Source: Vitellaria paradoxa
Taxonomy: Eukaryota; Streptophyta; Magnoliopsida; Ericales; Sapotaceae
Direction: 5' to 3'
DNA: 64,000 nt
Assembly: GCA_019916065.1 (NCBI GenBank)
Contig: CM034238.1
Span: 25,841,246 to 25,905,245 of the forward strand
Part shown: piece after piece, positions 34,581 through 47,046 of the stretch
Position numbering within the stretch: position 1 is the stretch's first letter
Layout: the number at the start of each line of letters is the position of its first letter
Made by a program: the position numbers and the translations under genes
Notes under the pieces: model-generated
Database searches by the model: none
Seen by the model: only the letters and a program-made list of their open reading frames with translations
What the model was told of the DNA's origin: nothing

Positions 34581-34999
34581 AATAATTTCACTCATTTATA
34601 CTTTTTTTTTCTTCTTTAAATGTACTCTAGTTACTCGTTACTTTTGTAACTTTTCTTGTTTTATTTGAATGTTTTCAAATTAGTTATTATTTACTTAAAT
34701 ACTCTTAAAAACTTATTAATTATTATTTGAGCCACTTTTACTAATTTCTTCAAATTTTATTTTTAAAAATAAAAATTTAACAAAAATCACACACATAATT
34801 CACTTCTAGTTAAGGGCAGAACCACACTACAGGTAGCGGTGGGCTCCAACCCGGTGCAGTAAAAAAAATATATATATTTTTTTTATTAAGTAAATTTTGA
34901 ACCAAAAAATAACCTAATCCATTCCTTAAACAGTTTAATCTCACCCAACTTTCTATGAAACCTTTAATTTATTAAATTTTGATTATAATTTAAAATATT

Positions 35000-35251
35000 T
35001 TATAATTCTGACTCAACCCCTACTTCTAGTGAAGCTATATTGATTCCTATACCAATATCAGCATTCTTTGGTCTTTCCAGAGGAAAATGAAGTAGACGCG
35101 AGCAAATGAAGCGGATACAATCGGGAGGCAGATAGAGCACCGCTTCCAGGTAACTGCAAGATGATAGACTCTTCATTTGCCTTTTACTAAAGAAAATCTC
35201 TTTGTTGCTAATTACACTTGTCAAAAAATAATTCATTTTAAATAAATACAA
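35000..35251 (-). other. Unrecognised open frame, copy 1 of a duplicated pair
   Basis: The 83-codon frame includes LEAVLYLPPDCIRFICSRLL and DIGIGINIASLE. Its partner in unit 2 (37988-38293) keeps the same frame with about ten substitutions. A 'cttgcag' acceptor-like sequence lies inside. I do not recognise the product, and it may be 3' flank of the membrane protein gene that stays open by chance. Confidence 0.25.
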
Positions 35252-36347
35252 AAATCATTATGCTTTTTTAGAGTGGAGAAAATCATTAACAAGGCCTAAA
35301 AATATAAAAAAAAAAAAAAAAAAAAAGAAGGGAAGAAGAGTAGGCAACTTCTGAGGATCTGCTCAAAACTGTTTACATCTCATAATAATGGGCTTTGTGA
35401 TGTGAGCTTACACTTGGCACAGTTCATATGACCACTTACAATGTAGGGCAAAAATGCACTTCAACAACTGAAGTATATGGAAAGTTCTTAATTTTTTTAT
35501 AATAATTTAATAGTCGTAATTTTATTTACTTAAAATTAATTTTAAAATAAAAATAAAAATTAAAAAAATCTGATTAAAATACAATTAATACAGAATATGA
35601 AAAATCATATTTCATTGAAATACAATCAAATTAAGATTGTTCATTAATGCACTTTATCCATGCAGCGCATTTGCAAATATACTATAATCCCTTGGAACTT
35701 GAGATTCTGGGAAGGAGAATCGATAACCAACAATAATACTTAGAATAATTATTATTAAATTAGAAAAATAATATCAAAAAGTAGAATTGGAATAATATGA
35801 TAATGGTAGAGTTGTAATTAAAATAGTATTATATGAGAATTTTTGTTTTAAAATAATGGGGCACAAGTGAACTGGCTTATTCTTGTTATTATTATTGTTT
35901 TTTTTTTCTGAAAAATATTAACATTATTATAAAATATTTGTTAACTGATGTCTCTAGACATTTATTAAGGGTTAACGAAAATATGTGATATAATAATATT
36001 TTACACTTTTTTTATATCCAACTCAAGATATTATTACGTGATATATATTTATTGATTTTTAACGAGTGACTCTTACTCTAATAATGCTTATCATGATTTA
36101 TGATTAGTAGCTTATTCATCCCCCTCTCTCTCTCTCTATATATATATAGTCTCTCTCTCTCTATATATATAGTCAATAAGTGAAAATGATGCTCGGTATT
36201 TCATTCTCAAAAATGGTAGATTGAACATAAAAGCTAAAAACAGAGTATGATATTGATGAAATTAAGCTTAATCGTTGTTGTTCAGTGAGAATATACACAG
36301 ATACAGTCGTCGTGGATCTTACAAGCAATTGAGTCCTATGGGCTTTT

Positions 36348-36491
36348 TTAAGGCAAGGCGATAGCGTGTTCAGGGGAGGGCCAATGAATACCTGCCCTGG
36401 GACAAGGGAGAGGAGCAGGTTGAGCTATGTATGTTGGGTAGTGTTGCCCCGGCATCATTACTGAGAAATCAGAGGCATATGATGTAGATAC
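36348..36491 (-). pseudogene. Second copy of the last exon of the small membrane protein gene
   Basis: This 144-bp segment matches the last exon at 39322-39465 in length, acceptor ('gacag|gtatc'), reading frame and stop position. It differs in about five residues, for example RAGIHWPSPEHAIALP against REGIHWPSHEHTITLP. It has no upstream exon of its own, so it is a leftover of the tandem duplication. It could serve as an alternative last exon if the nearer one is skipped. Confidence 0.8.
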
Positions 36492-36535
36492 CTGTCACCC
36501 CACCACACATTCAAAATCACAATCTGCACAAATAA

Positions 36536-36558
36536 GAGAGAGAGAGAGAGAGAGAGAG
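36536..36558. repeat. (AG)n microsatellite in unit 1
   Basis: An 'agag' tract at the place matching the longer tract at 39508 in unit 2. Confidence 0.9.
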
Positions 36559-37093
36559 TCAACACACAAAATTTAACATGGATTGGCACCAAATTGCCTG
36601 CAAACTTCTCCCAACAAGTCTTTATCTATGAGAATAACAACTCTATAAAAAAAAAAACCTCTCTACGAGACAAACCCTCATAAGAAATACTGGGGAAAAG
36701 TCCTCTCCATCGGACAAACCCTCATAGGATACCTCGGGCCAAAAGCCTACTATATGAATTTCTTCGAGTTCCCATTTATGGGAAAGTTTTCCCAATCCTA
36801 ATACCCATATGAATAGGAAACCTTATATATTTTTGCAACTAATGTACTGTTTGGAGGATCGGCATTACTGAGGTTTATGTACCTCCTTAAAACTTCATTT
36901 AAACCTCTCTGCTCCCTTGCAGCTTCCCCTTGCCCTGTGCGCATGTAGAAAGGCAATCGATCACCTACGTTAAAATAATTTTGATTTTTTTAAACTATTC
37001 TTACAAATTTAATTATATTATCATAATTACTCTTAACAAATTAATTTTATGGCATAAATATTTTCCTTTTTTTCTCTTGATCAATTACTTTTA

Positions 37094-37358
37094 GGCTTTG
37101 TTTGAAAAAAAAAAATTAACTCCTTTTTTTTATGGCTACTAAAAATTAGTTTTTGTTTGTTTGTTTAATTTTTTTTTTTTTTTGAGAAAGAAAAAAAGTT
37201 AGTTTTTTTTTAATTATTTATTAATTTGATATTTTTACCTTTTATAATTAAAAAAAAAAACTAAAAATGTAAGAGAGGGTAATCTTAGTCATTCAGGAAA
37301 AGTCAGAAAACTAAAATCACTGAAAGCTTGCTTTTAATTTGTGGTGCCAAACGTAGCC
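37094..37358. mobile_element. Tourist-like MITE in duplication unit 2, 265 bp
   Basis: This is the duplicate of the MITE at 33380, with the same TTA flanks (37091-37093 and 37359-37361). Confidence 0.65.
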
Positions 37359-37987
37359 TTAATAACGTTACTTTTACTCTCAGTCGCTAGAAATCCGGAG
37401 CCGGCTCCTGCCGTACGATTTAACTTTGCTATTGGCAATAGTGAGATTTTAAATTTATAAAACTTTATTTGAGTAAAATATTTTTTTCTTATAATACCTC
37501 TAAATTTCCTGCAACTTCTTTTAACTTTATGGTATTGAAAAGTGAATTTTTATAACTCCCACATAATTATATAATTTCACTCATTTATATATTTTTTTCT
37601 TCTTTAAACGCCCTTTAGTCACTCATTACTTTTGTAATTTTTTTTTGTTTTATTTAAATATTTTTTAATTAGTTATTATTTACTTAAATACTCTTGACAA
37701 TTTATTAATTATTATTTGAGCAATTTTTACTATTTTTTAAAATTTTATTTTAAAAAAAAATTTAATAAAAATCACACACATGACTCACTTCTAGTTAGGG
37801 GCAGAATCACTTCTAGTTAGGGGCAGAATCACACTGCGGGTTGCGGTAAGATCCAGTCCAGTGCAAAAAAAAAAAAAATAAATTATTAAGTAAATTTTGG
37901 ATAAAAAAAGAATTAGTCAAACTCATCACTTAAACAGCTCAACCCTAGTAAACCGTTTACGAAATCTTCAATTTATTGAGTTTTGAT

Positions 37988-38293
37988 TTACAGTTTAAAA
38001 TATTTTCCTGGCTCAGCTCCTCCTTCTAAAATAGCTATATTGATTCCTATACCAATATCAGTATTCTCTGGTCTCTCTTGAGGAAAATGAAGTAGAGGCG
38101 AGCAAATGAAGCAGATACAATCGGGAGGCAGAGAGAGCACCGCTTCTAGGCAACTGCAAGACAATAGACACTTCATTTGCCTTTTACTAAAGAAAATCTC
38201 TTTATTGCTAATTACACTTGTTAAAAAATAATATATTTTAATTAAATAAAAAAAGTCTTTATGCTTTTTTATGGTGGAGAAAATCATTAACAA
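37988..38293 (-). other. Unrecognised open frame, copy 2 of a duplicated pair
   Basis: The 101-codon frame includes LEAVLSLPPDCICFICSPLL and NTDIGIGINIAILE. See copy 1. There is no recognised domain. Confidence 0.25.
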
Positions 38294-39109
38294 GGCCTAA
38301 AAATAAAAATAAAAATAAAAGAAGGGAAGAAGAGTAGGCAACTTCTGAGGATCTGCTCAAAACTGTTTACATCTCATAATAATGAGCTTTGTGATGTGAG
38401 CTTACACTTGTCACAGTTCATATGACCACTTACAATGTGGGGCAAAAATCCACTTCAACAACTGAAGTATACGGAAAGGTCTTAATTTTTTTTATAATAA
38501 TTTAATAATTCTAATTTTATTTAATTAAAATTAATTTTAAAATAAAAGTAAAAATCGAAAAAATTTAATTGAAATACAATTAATGCAGAATATGAAAAGT
38601 TATATCTCATTGAAAGACAATCAAATTAAAATTGTTCATTTATGCACTTTCATACACTTTATCCCTGCAATGCATTTGCAAATGCACTGTAGCCTCTGAA
38701 ACCTGAAATTCTCGGAAGGACAATCGATACCCAACAATAATACTTAGAATAATTATTACTAAATCAGAAAAATTATGTCAAAAGTTAGAATTAGAATAAT
38801 ATGATATGGTAGAGTTATAATTAAAATAGCATTGTATGAGAATTTTTGTTTCAAAATAATGGGCCATAAGTGATCTGGCTTATTCTTGTTATTATTTCTG
38901 AACAATATTAACATTATTATAAGATAGTTGTTAATTGATGTCTCTATGCATTCATTAAGAGTCAATAAAAATATGTGATATAATGATATTTTATAATTTT
39001 TTCATATATAGCCCAAAATATTATTACGTCATATGTATTTATTAATTTTTAGCGAGTACCCTTATTCTAATAATGCTTATCAAAATTTATGATTAGTAGC
39101 TTATTCATC

Positions 39110-39146
<37 letters not shown>

Positions 39147-39321
39147 GTCAATCAGTGAAAATGATGTTCGGTATTTCATTCTCAAAAATGGTATATTGAA
39201 CATAAAAGCCAAAAACAGTGTATGATATTGATGAAATTAAGCTTAATCGTTGTTGTTCAGTGAGAATATACACAGATACAGTCGTCGTGGATCTTAAAGC
39301 AATTGAGTCCCATGAGCTTTT

Positions 39322-39503
39322 TCAAGGCAAGGTGATAGTGTGTTCATGAGAGGGCCAATGAATACCTTCCCTGGGACAAGGGAGAGGAGCAGGTTGAGCT
39401 ATGTATGTTGGGTAGTGTTGCCCCGGCATCATTACTGAGAAATCAGATGCATATGATGTAGATACCTGTCAACCCACCACACATTCAAAATCACAATATG
39501 CAC

Positions 39504-39549
<46 letters not shown>

Positions 39550-40285
39550 CAACACAAAATTTAGCATGGATTGGCACCAAATTGCCTACAAAATTCTCTA
39601 CGAGACAAACCCTCATAAGAAATACTGGGGCAAAGTCGTCTGTATCTGACAAACCCTCATAGGATATCTCGGGCGAAAAGCCTACTCTATGAATTTCTTC
39701 GAGTTCCTGGCAAAATTTTCCAAATCCTAATGCCCATATGAATAGGAAACCGTATATATTTTTGGAACTAAGGTGCTGTTTGGAGGATCGGCATAAATTT
39801 ACCAATTTTTGGGATTTGGGTGTATGGTAAAATATCAAATTTTGCTTATTTTTTGCCTAGTAAGAATAAGTAAGTTACCTTTCAAAAAAAAAGAATAAGT
39901 AAGTTGTTCAACTCAAAAATTATTAAAATTTTTATCAAATATAAAAAAAATGTCAAATATTTTACCAAATATTCAAAAATTTGTTAAAAATTATTATTTG
40001 TTTACCAAATACAAAAAATATTAACTATTAATTTTTGACAAAAAAAATGTCAAAAATTACTAAAAATTGGATTTTCTAAGAACCACTAAATGGACTAGGA
40101 CTCCATGCTAAAACCAAATGCATGTAGGACTCCATGCTAAAACCAAATACATGTAAAAAATCCTAACATGTGTTGAACTATAGAGTACAACACATATATC
40201 CTAACAGTATAAACTAACTTTCCATGGGAATTTGGAGAGATTTTTTTTTTGGTAAATTTTGGAAATAGTTGTGAGAAGTGAAAAT

Positions 40286-40328
<43 letters not shown>

Positions 40329-40909
40329 CTATTTCTGTTTCTCCCAAGTTTTCTCTGCACCCAATTCAGAAAAAAGCAAGTAGTTTTGAATGGTCTTTTA
40401 TCTCTATTCAGTGCCTCTCCTAGTAGAAAGAGTAGAGACAATGTCTTTTCAAGGAAATAGTTCACTCAACATGCTCTGAAATTTAGTTTCACATAATATG
40501 AAAAAAAAAAAAAAAATAGAATGAAAAAAATATTAACACTGAAAAGTGGCCTCTGATTTATGAACACATCATCCTTGGGGTGAGTTTGATGAATGAATTG
40601 AATTGAATTGGAAGCTCAGGGGAAGCCACTTACCGCTTGTGGATTTCGAAGTTTTCCCATCTGCCTTGCTTCCAAGCTAGTCCCGTCTTGTGAGGAAGGA
40701 CTTGGCTTAAGCAAATGCTCAAAAATGGCCATAATAAGAAACATGGATATCAAGATCGCTGTTGCAACAAAGCCAAAAGAAATGGCATTCATGGATGTTC
40801 CATAGTTATTCCACGGAGCTTCTCTGTCGACTCCTGTTTGAGCTGGGGTAGGATCTGAACTTGTATAGATTTTCCATGTCTTTGATCCTTCAGGACCAAA
40901 CTCATCCAT
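39322..40909 (-). CDS. Small single-pass membrane protein of unknown function, 2 exons, 139 aa
   Basis: Exons are 40634-40909 and 39322-39465. The donor is GCG|gtaagt and the acceptor 'gacag|gta', both in phase 0. From the first ATG the protein begins MDEFGPEGSKTWKIYTSSDP. It has a membrane segment at about residues 42-64 (inside AISFGFVATAILISMFLIMA), then a tail with GQHYPTYIAQPAPLPCPREG. An open frame extends 23 codons upstream to a TAG, but it has no ATG there. A 'cccttag' acceptor-like site sits at that stop, so an upstream exon cannot be excluded. I recall a conserved plant family with the same membrane segment but no function for it. The last exon is duplicated further downstream at 36348-36491. 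Confidence 0.8.
39508..39547. repeat. (AG)n microsatellite in the membrane protein intron
   Basis: About 20 AG units. Confidence 0.95.
40095..40155. repeat. Tandem 29-bp repeat
   Basis: 'aggactccatgctaaaacca' plus 'aatgcatgt' occurs twice in succession with one mismatch, inside the intron of the membrane protein gene. Confidence 0.75.
40288..40325. repeat. (AG)n microsatellite
   Basis: About 19 AG units, also inside the intron of the membrane protein gene. Confidence 0.95.
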
Positions 40910-40981
40910 GGGATATTTTTCTTTTTTTTTTTTTAAATCTGATTCGGGTCTTTGCTGATCAGAGGGTTCAGAAGACAAAAC

Positions 40982-41713
40982 CTAAGGGACTAACCGATCG
41001 AGGAGGATGGTTAAATCAACACTTCAAATGAACTGGACATTTCCTCCTATTGTTTCCACATTATTAGTGGACCTGGGAGAAAACAATAAGCCAAGCAGTC
41101 AAGATTCTGAGTTCGTCTACCATGCTGGAAATGCCTTAAAATCAAGCAAGGAACAATTCATTTTGAACATTCCCTACTTTTCAATAAGAATTCCCGATTC
41201 ATCCATCAAAATGAACATATATAATGGAAAATGGGACTAATGCAAAGAACAGTAAACATCTTTAAAAAAAAAAAAAGCCAAAAAAAAAAAAAACTTTGAT
41301 GCCATCTGGGTGGCTGCATTTCTTGAATCCCTTAGTACGATCCAATAAATTTTTAAGATATAGGCATAATTATTAGGAGAAGAGAAACAAACAAAATATG
41401 AGAAGTTCTCCCCGAGTTTTTCCATTGAATAAAAATGGCAAAAAAAAAAAAAAAAGGAAGAGACAGACAGAGAAAGAAAAATCTTCAAATGCTGAAGATT
41501 AAAACTGATCAAATTTGGAACATTGTTAAAAAAAACTGGGAATTGGTTCAGCATTGTGATGAATCAAATGCTTCAACCCAAACTTACAGTCCTAAAATGT
41601 TTCTGAACTTTCAATACTGCAGAAACAGACTGCTAATTTTGGTCACAAGAGGCAAAAACACACGCAAATATCATGAATAAATCATTCAAATTTTGGAACT
41701 CAGAAAATATCAC
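40982..41713 (-). promoter_or_regulatory. Presumed promoter and leader of the 40.9-kb membrane protein gene
   Basis: These 730 bases separate the stop of one - strand gene from the first exon of the next. They must contain the 3' UTR of the former and the promoter of the latter. Several A/T tracts are present, and no clear TATA box was found. Confidence 0.35.
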
Positions 41714-42267
41714 TTAAAACCAGTATGTCAGAATAAATGGCTCGTAGTCATCAATGTTTTGATATAGCAGGGATCTAAAATGGCATACAGAGAAGAACAC
41801 AATTAACAGCCCAACAATCACCTGCAAAAGGTGGTTCACATACACAACACTACACTCTCAATCTACTTGATATCAAGAATTTTATTAATTGTTAGCAAAA
41901 TAAGTAGAGACAAACCTGCTCTCCGGAGAATTTGTAATGCCTTCTGTTTATATCCTGAGAAGCAGCGGGAGCGCCCTGTAATCTTTTTTAGCCTTCCTAT
42001 TCTATGGGCTATCTGTCTTGGAAGAAGAAGACACCACATTACACAAAGCATTATGTAAAGAAAGCAACACAGCCCCAGCTGGCTTTATACCCAATACAAA
42101 ATGTAAAGACAAAGTTATATGATAATCTTGGTGCTGCACTTTTTTTCTTTTTTTTTTTTTTTTTTTATAGGCTTTGATGTTCACCCATCTTGATGCCTGA
42201 CTTAAGGAATACTATACCTTGCCTGGAGAAGCAAACTTAAAGAAATTGAAAGCATGGGCCTTCCTGT
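41714..42267 (-). CDS. 3' exons of an unrecognised membrane protein gene (partial)
   Basis: Three exons in agreeing phases are seen: 42218-42267, 41916-41975 and 41714-41821. Acceptors are 'ctctgcag', 'attacag' and 'ttttgcag', and donors are 'gtatag' and 'gtttgt'. They encode RKAHAFNFFKFASPGK, then GAPAASQDINRRHYKFSGEQ, then a hydrophobic segment VIVGLLIVFFSVCHF and the end SLLYQNIDDYEPFILTYWF. The protein thus ends with one membrane span and a short acidic-aromatic tail. The first visible exon starts in phase 1, so more exons must lie at higher coordinates, but I could not find them. I do not recognise the family. The consistent phases and good splice sites make a real gene likely. Confidence 0.6.
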
Positions 42268-44345
42268 CTGCAGAGCAAAAACAAGGGTGTCCTCTTCGTA
42301 CTTCCAAAAGCATTAGTATTTTTTCTTTTTACCCAACCCATTCACCAGCAAGGAGGTGGCAATTCTTGCTGATGGGTCAAATCGTTTCCATTTGTATTTA
42401 TACTCAAATATCTCAAAATTTAATAGAGATGTTAAAAATTAAGTTACTTCAAAATCAAGTTGAATACGTAGGCAAGTCGTGCCATTGTTTATGTTTTCCT
42501 TCAATAATTTCATGTGGTGTTTTTATGTCATGTCTAATATTGTTAAACCTATTTACCAGCATGAACTGTTTTGATAAAATTGAACATTAGTTTTTGTCTT
42601 AACAATTAACTTCAATACTAATTTGCCCACAAGGTTGTGTATGCGGTGGACAGATTAGGGCATTTTGGTTGTTGGTAAGGTCATTAGCAGGAACCCATTA
42701 AGAGTCACCCGCCCTATTCAAAAAACCCAAAAAGCCATTTGGGTTCATCATTCGAAGGATGATGGAAAGTGTCACATGGCCTCTCACTAGTCACTACCTG
42801 CAAAAGAAAAAAAAGCTGCAATCTGAACTTAAAAAATAAAAATAAAGGCTGCTATAAGGCAGTAATCTATGTACTAGCGTTACATTTCCATATTGATATC
42901 GAATTGATTAGCAGGTGTTTGATCAAATGCCTACAAAAATACAAAAGAAATACAGCAAATCTGAGCAGAAAAGAGACAATCAATGTTGGATATCTTACAG
43001 CTGTGCATTACAGAAGAGCCATGATTCAAGTGAAGAAAGAAAGGGTCTCTCTTACAAAAAGAATAAGAGCTAGAAAAGGAGGTGATGTAGACCACAGCCA
43101 CATTTATTCCTCCTCAATTTGGCCTTAAAAAAATCCTGCTCAGAGGAACCCACAAACTTTCTTGTCAGAAACCCCAAAGCAATGACTGAATTAAATTGCC
43201 AAAAAATAAAAAATAAAAAATTTCAATTCCTAAAATGAAGATCATACCATACTGCTTTGAGTTCTATACAAATGCGAAGCATTGAGCCAAGGACCTTTAA
43301 AAATTCTAGAAAATAAATGAAAGCAATAATTGTTGTCTAATTGATGAACAAGGGCCAAGAGACAAGAGGGAAAAAGAGGAAGACCGAAGCTTTTTTTTTT
43401 TTTCCTTTCCCTCCAATGCATTGAGGGTCATTTGTCAACAACACAATCACCATGTCTGAGAAAGAAGTGAAAGCCTATCTAAATCTATTCCAAACAAATC
43501 ATTTCACATTTCATAAAAGACTCTAGCCACATTTATAAGTTTTGAACTTTTTTTCTACCCAAAACAACTGCTTTTGTTTTTTGAAGGAAAAACAAAAAAA
43601 ACAAAAATTTAAAACTATGGATTCAATCTTTGGTTGCTCTTAAAAAAAATAAAATAAACTACAATAAAAAAAATTCCCATTTAAAAAAAATAAAAAAAAA
43701 ACTACAATAAAAAAATTCCCATCTCATGATATTTGAGTTTATATAATATATGGGTCTCACTTTTGGGTGTGTATTGCCTTTTTATTCCTGACTAAAGCCA
43801 CCAAACCACTTATCCATATCAATTTGCCATGAAAATGGGGTCAAATCAAGAAAGAATTATAAATATTCTCTCTAATTCAGACACTTGGGTCCCATGACAA
43901 GAAAGCACAATTAGAGGGATGTTGAAAAAAAAATATGATGAATCATGTTTTCTGTTCTTTTCCTTTTCTTTTTCTGAACACAAGTCTCTCCAACTGAAGC
44001 AACCTTTTTTTCACTTTCCCAAGATTTGTGCTAAGTAATCTCAAGATCCCACAAAATCAAACTCATCTGTAATTAATTTTCACGGCACTGGAGATCCTAT
44101 GTTTATAACATCATAGAAATTGGAAGAAGTTTCTACCTTAACATTGCTGGGAGCAATGAGGAAGATGTTTATATAATTAACCTTAGTTGTATATGTTAAT
44201 GGTCTTATGATTTTCTACTCTTGTCTTGTTGGTAGCTTCAACTTTTGTCCTTTGTGGTCACTTACCACTCTGGGTGTGTGTGTGTGTGTGTTTTGTGTGA
44301 TTTTGTTTTAAATACTTGACTTCGGATAAAAGAAAAGCATTGATC
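42268..44345. other. Presumed upstream introns of the partial gene, AT-rich
   Basis: No exon could be recognised with confidence. A 22-codon - strand frame with NVKVETSSNFYDVINIGSPV near 44090-44155 looks coding-like but is unproved. Confidence 0.3.
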
Positions 44346-44349
44346 ACGA

Positions 44350-45650
44350 GCAACCAAAGAATATTGAGGGACAGTTTGGGAAGCAAAAAAAGAGCTTTTT
44401 TTTTTTTTTAGTTAACTATATAAAAATGTTAGCTTTTTGTGTGTTTGGGAAAGGAAAAAAAAATTAATTTTTTATTAATTTGACATCTTTGCCCTTCATG
44501 ATTTAAAATAAATTTAAAATATAAGAGGGTAAATTTGATAATTTTAGAAAAAATCCAAAAACTGATTGTTAAGGAGCCATTTAGTAATGTTGTCATTTTT
44601 CTGTTTACGTTTATATGTTTATGTTTTCTTTCTTTTTTTTTGAAATGAAATTTAAAACTACATTTGGAAATATAATTTTGTTTGCCATTATTAATTTTTT
44701 ATTTTTTAAATATTTAATTCTATTAGTTTTTAAAAAAGTAACTGAATTTAATAAACATATTTTATAGTAATTTAGTTTAATTATATTATTTATTAAAAAA
44801 ATAAATAAAATATAAGTATTATATCATTTAATCCAGTAAATATAAAATATATTAATTATAATTTAATTATATTGTTTACTAAAAATAATTGAATAAAATA
44901 TATTTAATAATAATTTAAATAATTTATTTATGATATTTAATAAAAATAATTAATAAAATATATTTCATATTAATTCAATTAATTCAATTAGTAAATTAAT
45001 TTAATTTAATTATGATATTTATTAAAAATAAATTAATAAAATATATTTAATATTAGTTAAATTAATTATTTTAAATTAATTATTAAATTAAATCAAATAA
45101 TTTAATTATAATATTTATCAAAAATAATTTAATAAAATATATTTATATTAATTAAATTATTTATTAAATTAAATTAAATTAATATGTTTTATTTTATTAT
45201 TTATTAAAAATAATTTAACAAATATATTTCCTATTAATTAAATTAACTAATTTAATTTAATTATTTATTAGAAATAAATTAATAATATATATTAAATATT
45301 AATTTAATTAATTTAATTCAATTATATTAGTTATTAAAATTAAATTTAGTTTAATAAAATATTTGAATAAAATAATTTATTTTAATATGATATAACAAAA
45401 ATAAAAAAAAAGTATTAGAATTGACAAAATGTTTGTAATAGAAAAATAAACATCTTTTTTTTTTTGTTAACATTTTTCTATTTAATTTGTCATTTTTTGA
45501 AACAAAAAAAAAAGTAAACAGATTTAACAAACGTGTTTCTGTTATCCATTTACAAAATTTTGAAAATATAAAAAAAACTAAAAAATAAAAACGTTACTAA
45601 ATGAGACCTAAATGTTAACTTTTAATTAGCGGTTCCCAAAGGTTCATTGA
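44350..45650. mobile_element. MITE-like repeat split by a later insertion
   Basis: A left half beginning 'cagtttgggaagcaaaaaaa' (about 44372) and a right half ending 'tagcggttcccaaa' (about 45640) have inverted ends and resemble the 265-bp MITE at 33380. The 1,036-bp element described next separates them. Confidence 0.45.
44573..45608. mobile_element. PIF/Harbinger-type MITE of 1,036 bp with an AT-rich tandem core
   Basis: Terminal inverted repeats GGAGCCATTTAGTAATGTT and GGTCTCATTTAGTAACGTT match at 15 of 19 positions and are flanked by TAA (44570-44572 and 45609-45611). The core (about 44780-45300) carries about seven irregular copies of a 'tatttattaaaaataattaa'-type unit, 60-100 bp apart, and is almost purely A and T. 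It has no coding capacity. Confidence 0.7.
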
Positions 45651-46960
45651 GTCAATGACCCAAAATTCTTAAGGCATGTTTGTTTTGGGGAATCAAAGGA
45701 AAATTTTTACTGTGATCATTTTTGTCTTCCACTATATTAATTTAGAAGAGGGGTACCGATTATACTGGGGTAAATTGTTATTGGTGGGGTGAGTAACAAA
45801 AAATAATGAAAAAATTATATATTTTTTTATTATCTCGTAAAATATTCCTTTACCTTTTTCTCTAAAGCAACATTCTTTCTCAGTGCTCCAAACATAATAT
45901 AATTATTACCAAATAATATTTATTTTCTTAGTCTGAACACAAGTATTATAAACTTGTTATCCTATTAATTATTACTAAGATAACAATTATCCTTATAATT
46001 TTCACTTTTTACCAAACGTTCCAAAATTTTCAAATTACCCATTAAATATGAAATTAAATCAAAAGAGAACAAGCCCACCCCAAAAACCAAAAAATAATAT
46101 TCTAAAATAAAAGGAAAGAAGTCCTAAGCCAGTACTTGATTCGTCTTTTTATGGGGAGCACAAAATAAGTGTGAACCATTTAGGAGAGCTTGAAATCTCT
46201 TGAAATTTGTCACATTCCCTTCGCTACGAGGCCATATATGCCGGCAGAGCCTAATAAAATTGGGCTAGTTCTCTCCCTAATTGGATATTCATAGACGCTC
46301 CCTAAACTTTGAACGGTGAGTCCACTGTGAATACTTTAACATGAATAAAGCCAGGATTCAATGGGGCTGTAAACCAACATTGACTTTCATGGATAGCCTC
46401 GGACTCTCTTTGTTAAGAATTTTACCTGATTCGTTCATTTAATAAATAAATCATACTTGAACAAAAAGTAAAATAAAATTTATTTAATAAACCAATCAAC
46501 TCTGAACATTGTCTAGCTTAACTTGTTTAATATATATAATTAAAAATATGCATATACAATATAGGTAAATAAATATAATGATACAGTGTGTTTTTGTTGT
46601 AAAATTTGCAATACAATTTAATAAATTAGTTAGCCGAAATATTTATTGAAGTTTATTAATAAATAATTTATTAATAAACTTTTAAAGTTTATTAACAAAA
46701 CTACATTGATTTAATGTTGTATAGAGGGGCAAAGTTAAAGAGGGACCATGGGCTTCCAAATTTACATATATATTATATTAATTTTTTATTATTTAAAAAT
46801 AATATATAAAATGCCCCTACTAAATTTAAAAATTACCCCTTTAACTATGTTTGATATTTTTTTATTATCAAATCAATTATAAAGTTACTTTGTACTTTCC
46901 ATTTTTTTCTCTTTTTGTATCTTTTTTACTCTCTCTCTCTCTCTAAATCAAACCCATAGA
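45651..46960. other. AT-rich intergenic region
   Basis: No gene or element was recognised. Confidence 0.4.
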
Positions 46961-47042
46961 TATGCCTCTTCATCTTTTATTTATTCTACCTATAAAAAAA
47001 AAATCTTTTATTTATTGTCTCCTAGCCTCTTTATTTTTCATT

Positions 47043-47046
<4 letters not shown>

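Larger units (their letters stand above)
33170..36865. repeat. Tandem duplication, unit 1 (~3.7 kb)
   Basis: This unit starts with 'tacctccttaaaacttcatt' and ends with 'tgtttggaggatcggcat'. It is directly followed by a second copy. Compared with unit 2 it carries an extra ~127 bp near 33727-33853 and an extra ~590 bp at 33992-34580. On the - strand it contains an intact copy of the last exon of the neighbouring membrane protein gene. Confidence 0.85.
36881..39793. repeat. Tandem duplication, unit 2 (~2.9 kb)
   Basis: This unit starts 'tacctccttaaaacttcatt' and ends 'tgtttggaggatcggcat', like unit 1, but lacks its two insertions. Its right boundary falls inside the intron of the - strand membrane protein gene, so the duplicated block comprises the 3' part of that intron, the last exon and the 3' flank. 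Confidence 0.85.

Noticed and set aside
33170..39793. The two long direct copies as LTRs of one giant element
   Set aside because: They are adjacent with no interior, contain a host exon and lack TG..CA ends and a target duplication, so this is a tandem duplication.
40634..40978. Translation of the membrane protein from the upstream end of the open frame
   Set aside because: The codon at 40976-40978 is TTG and a TAG precedes it. The first ATG is at 40907-40909.
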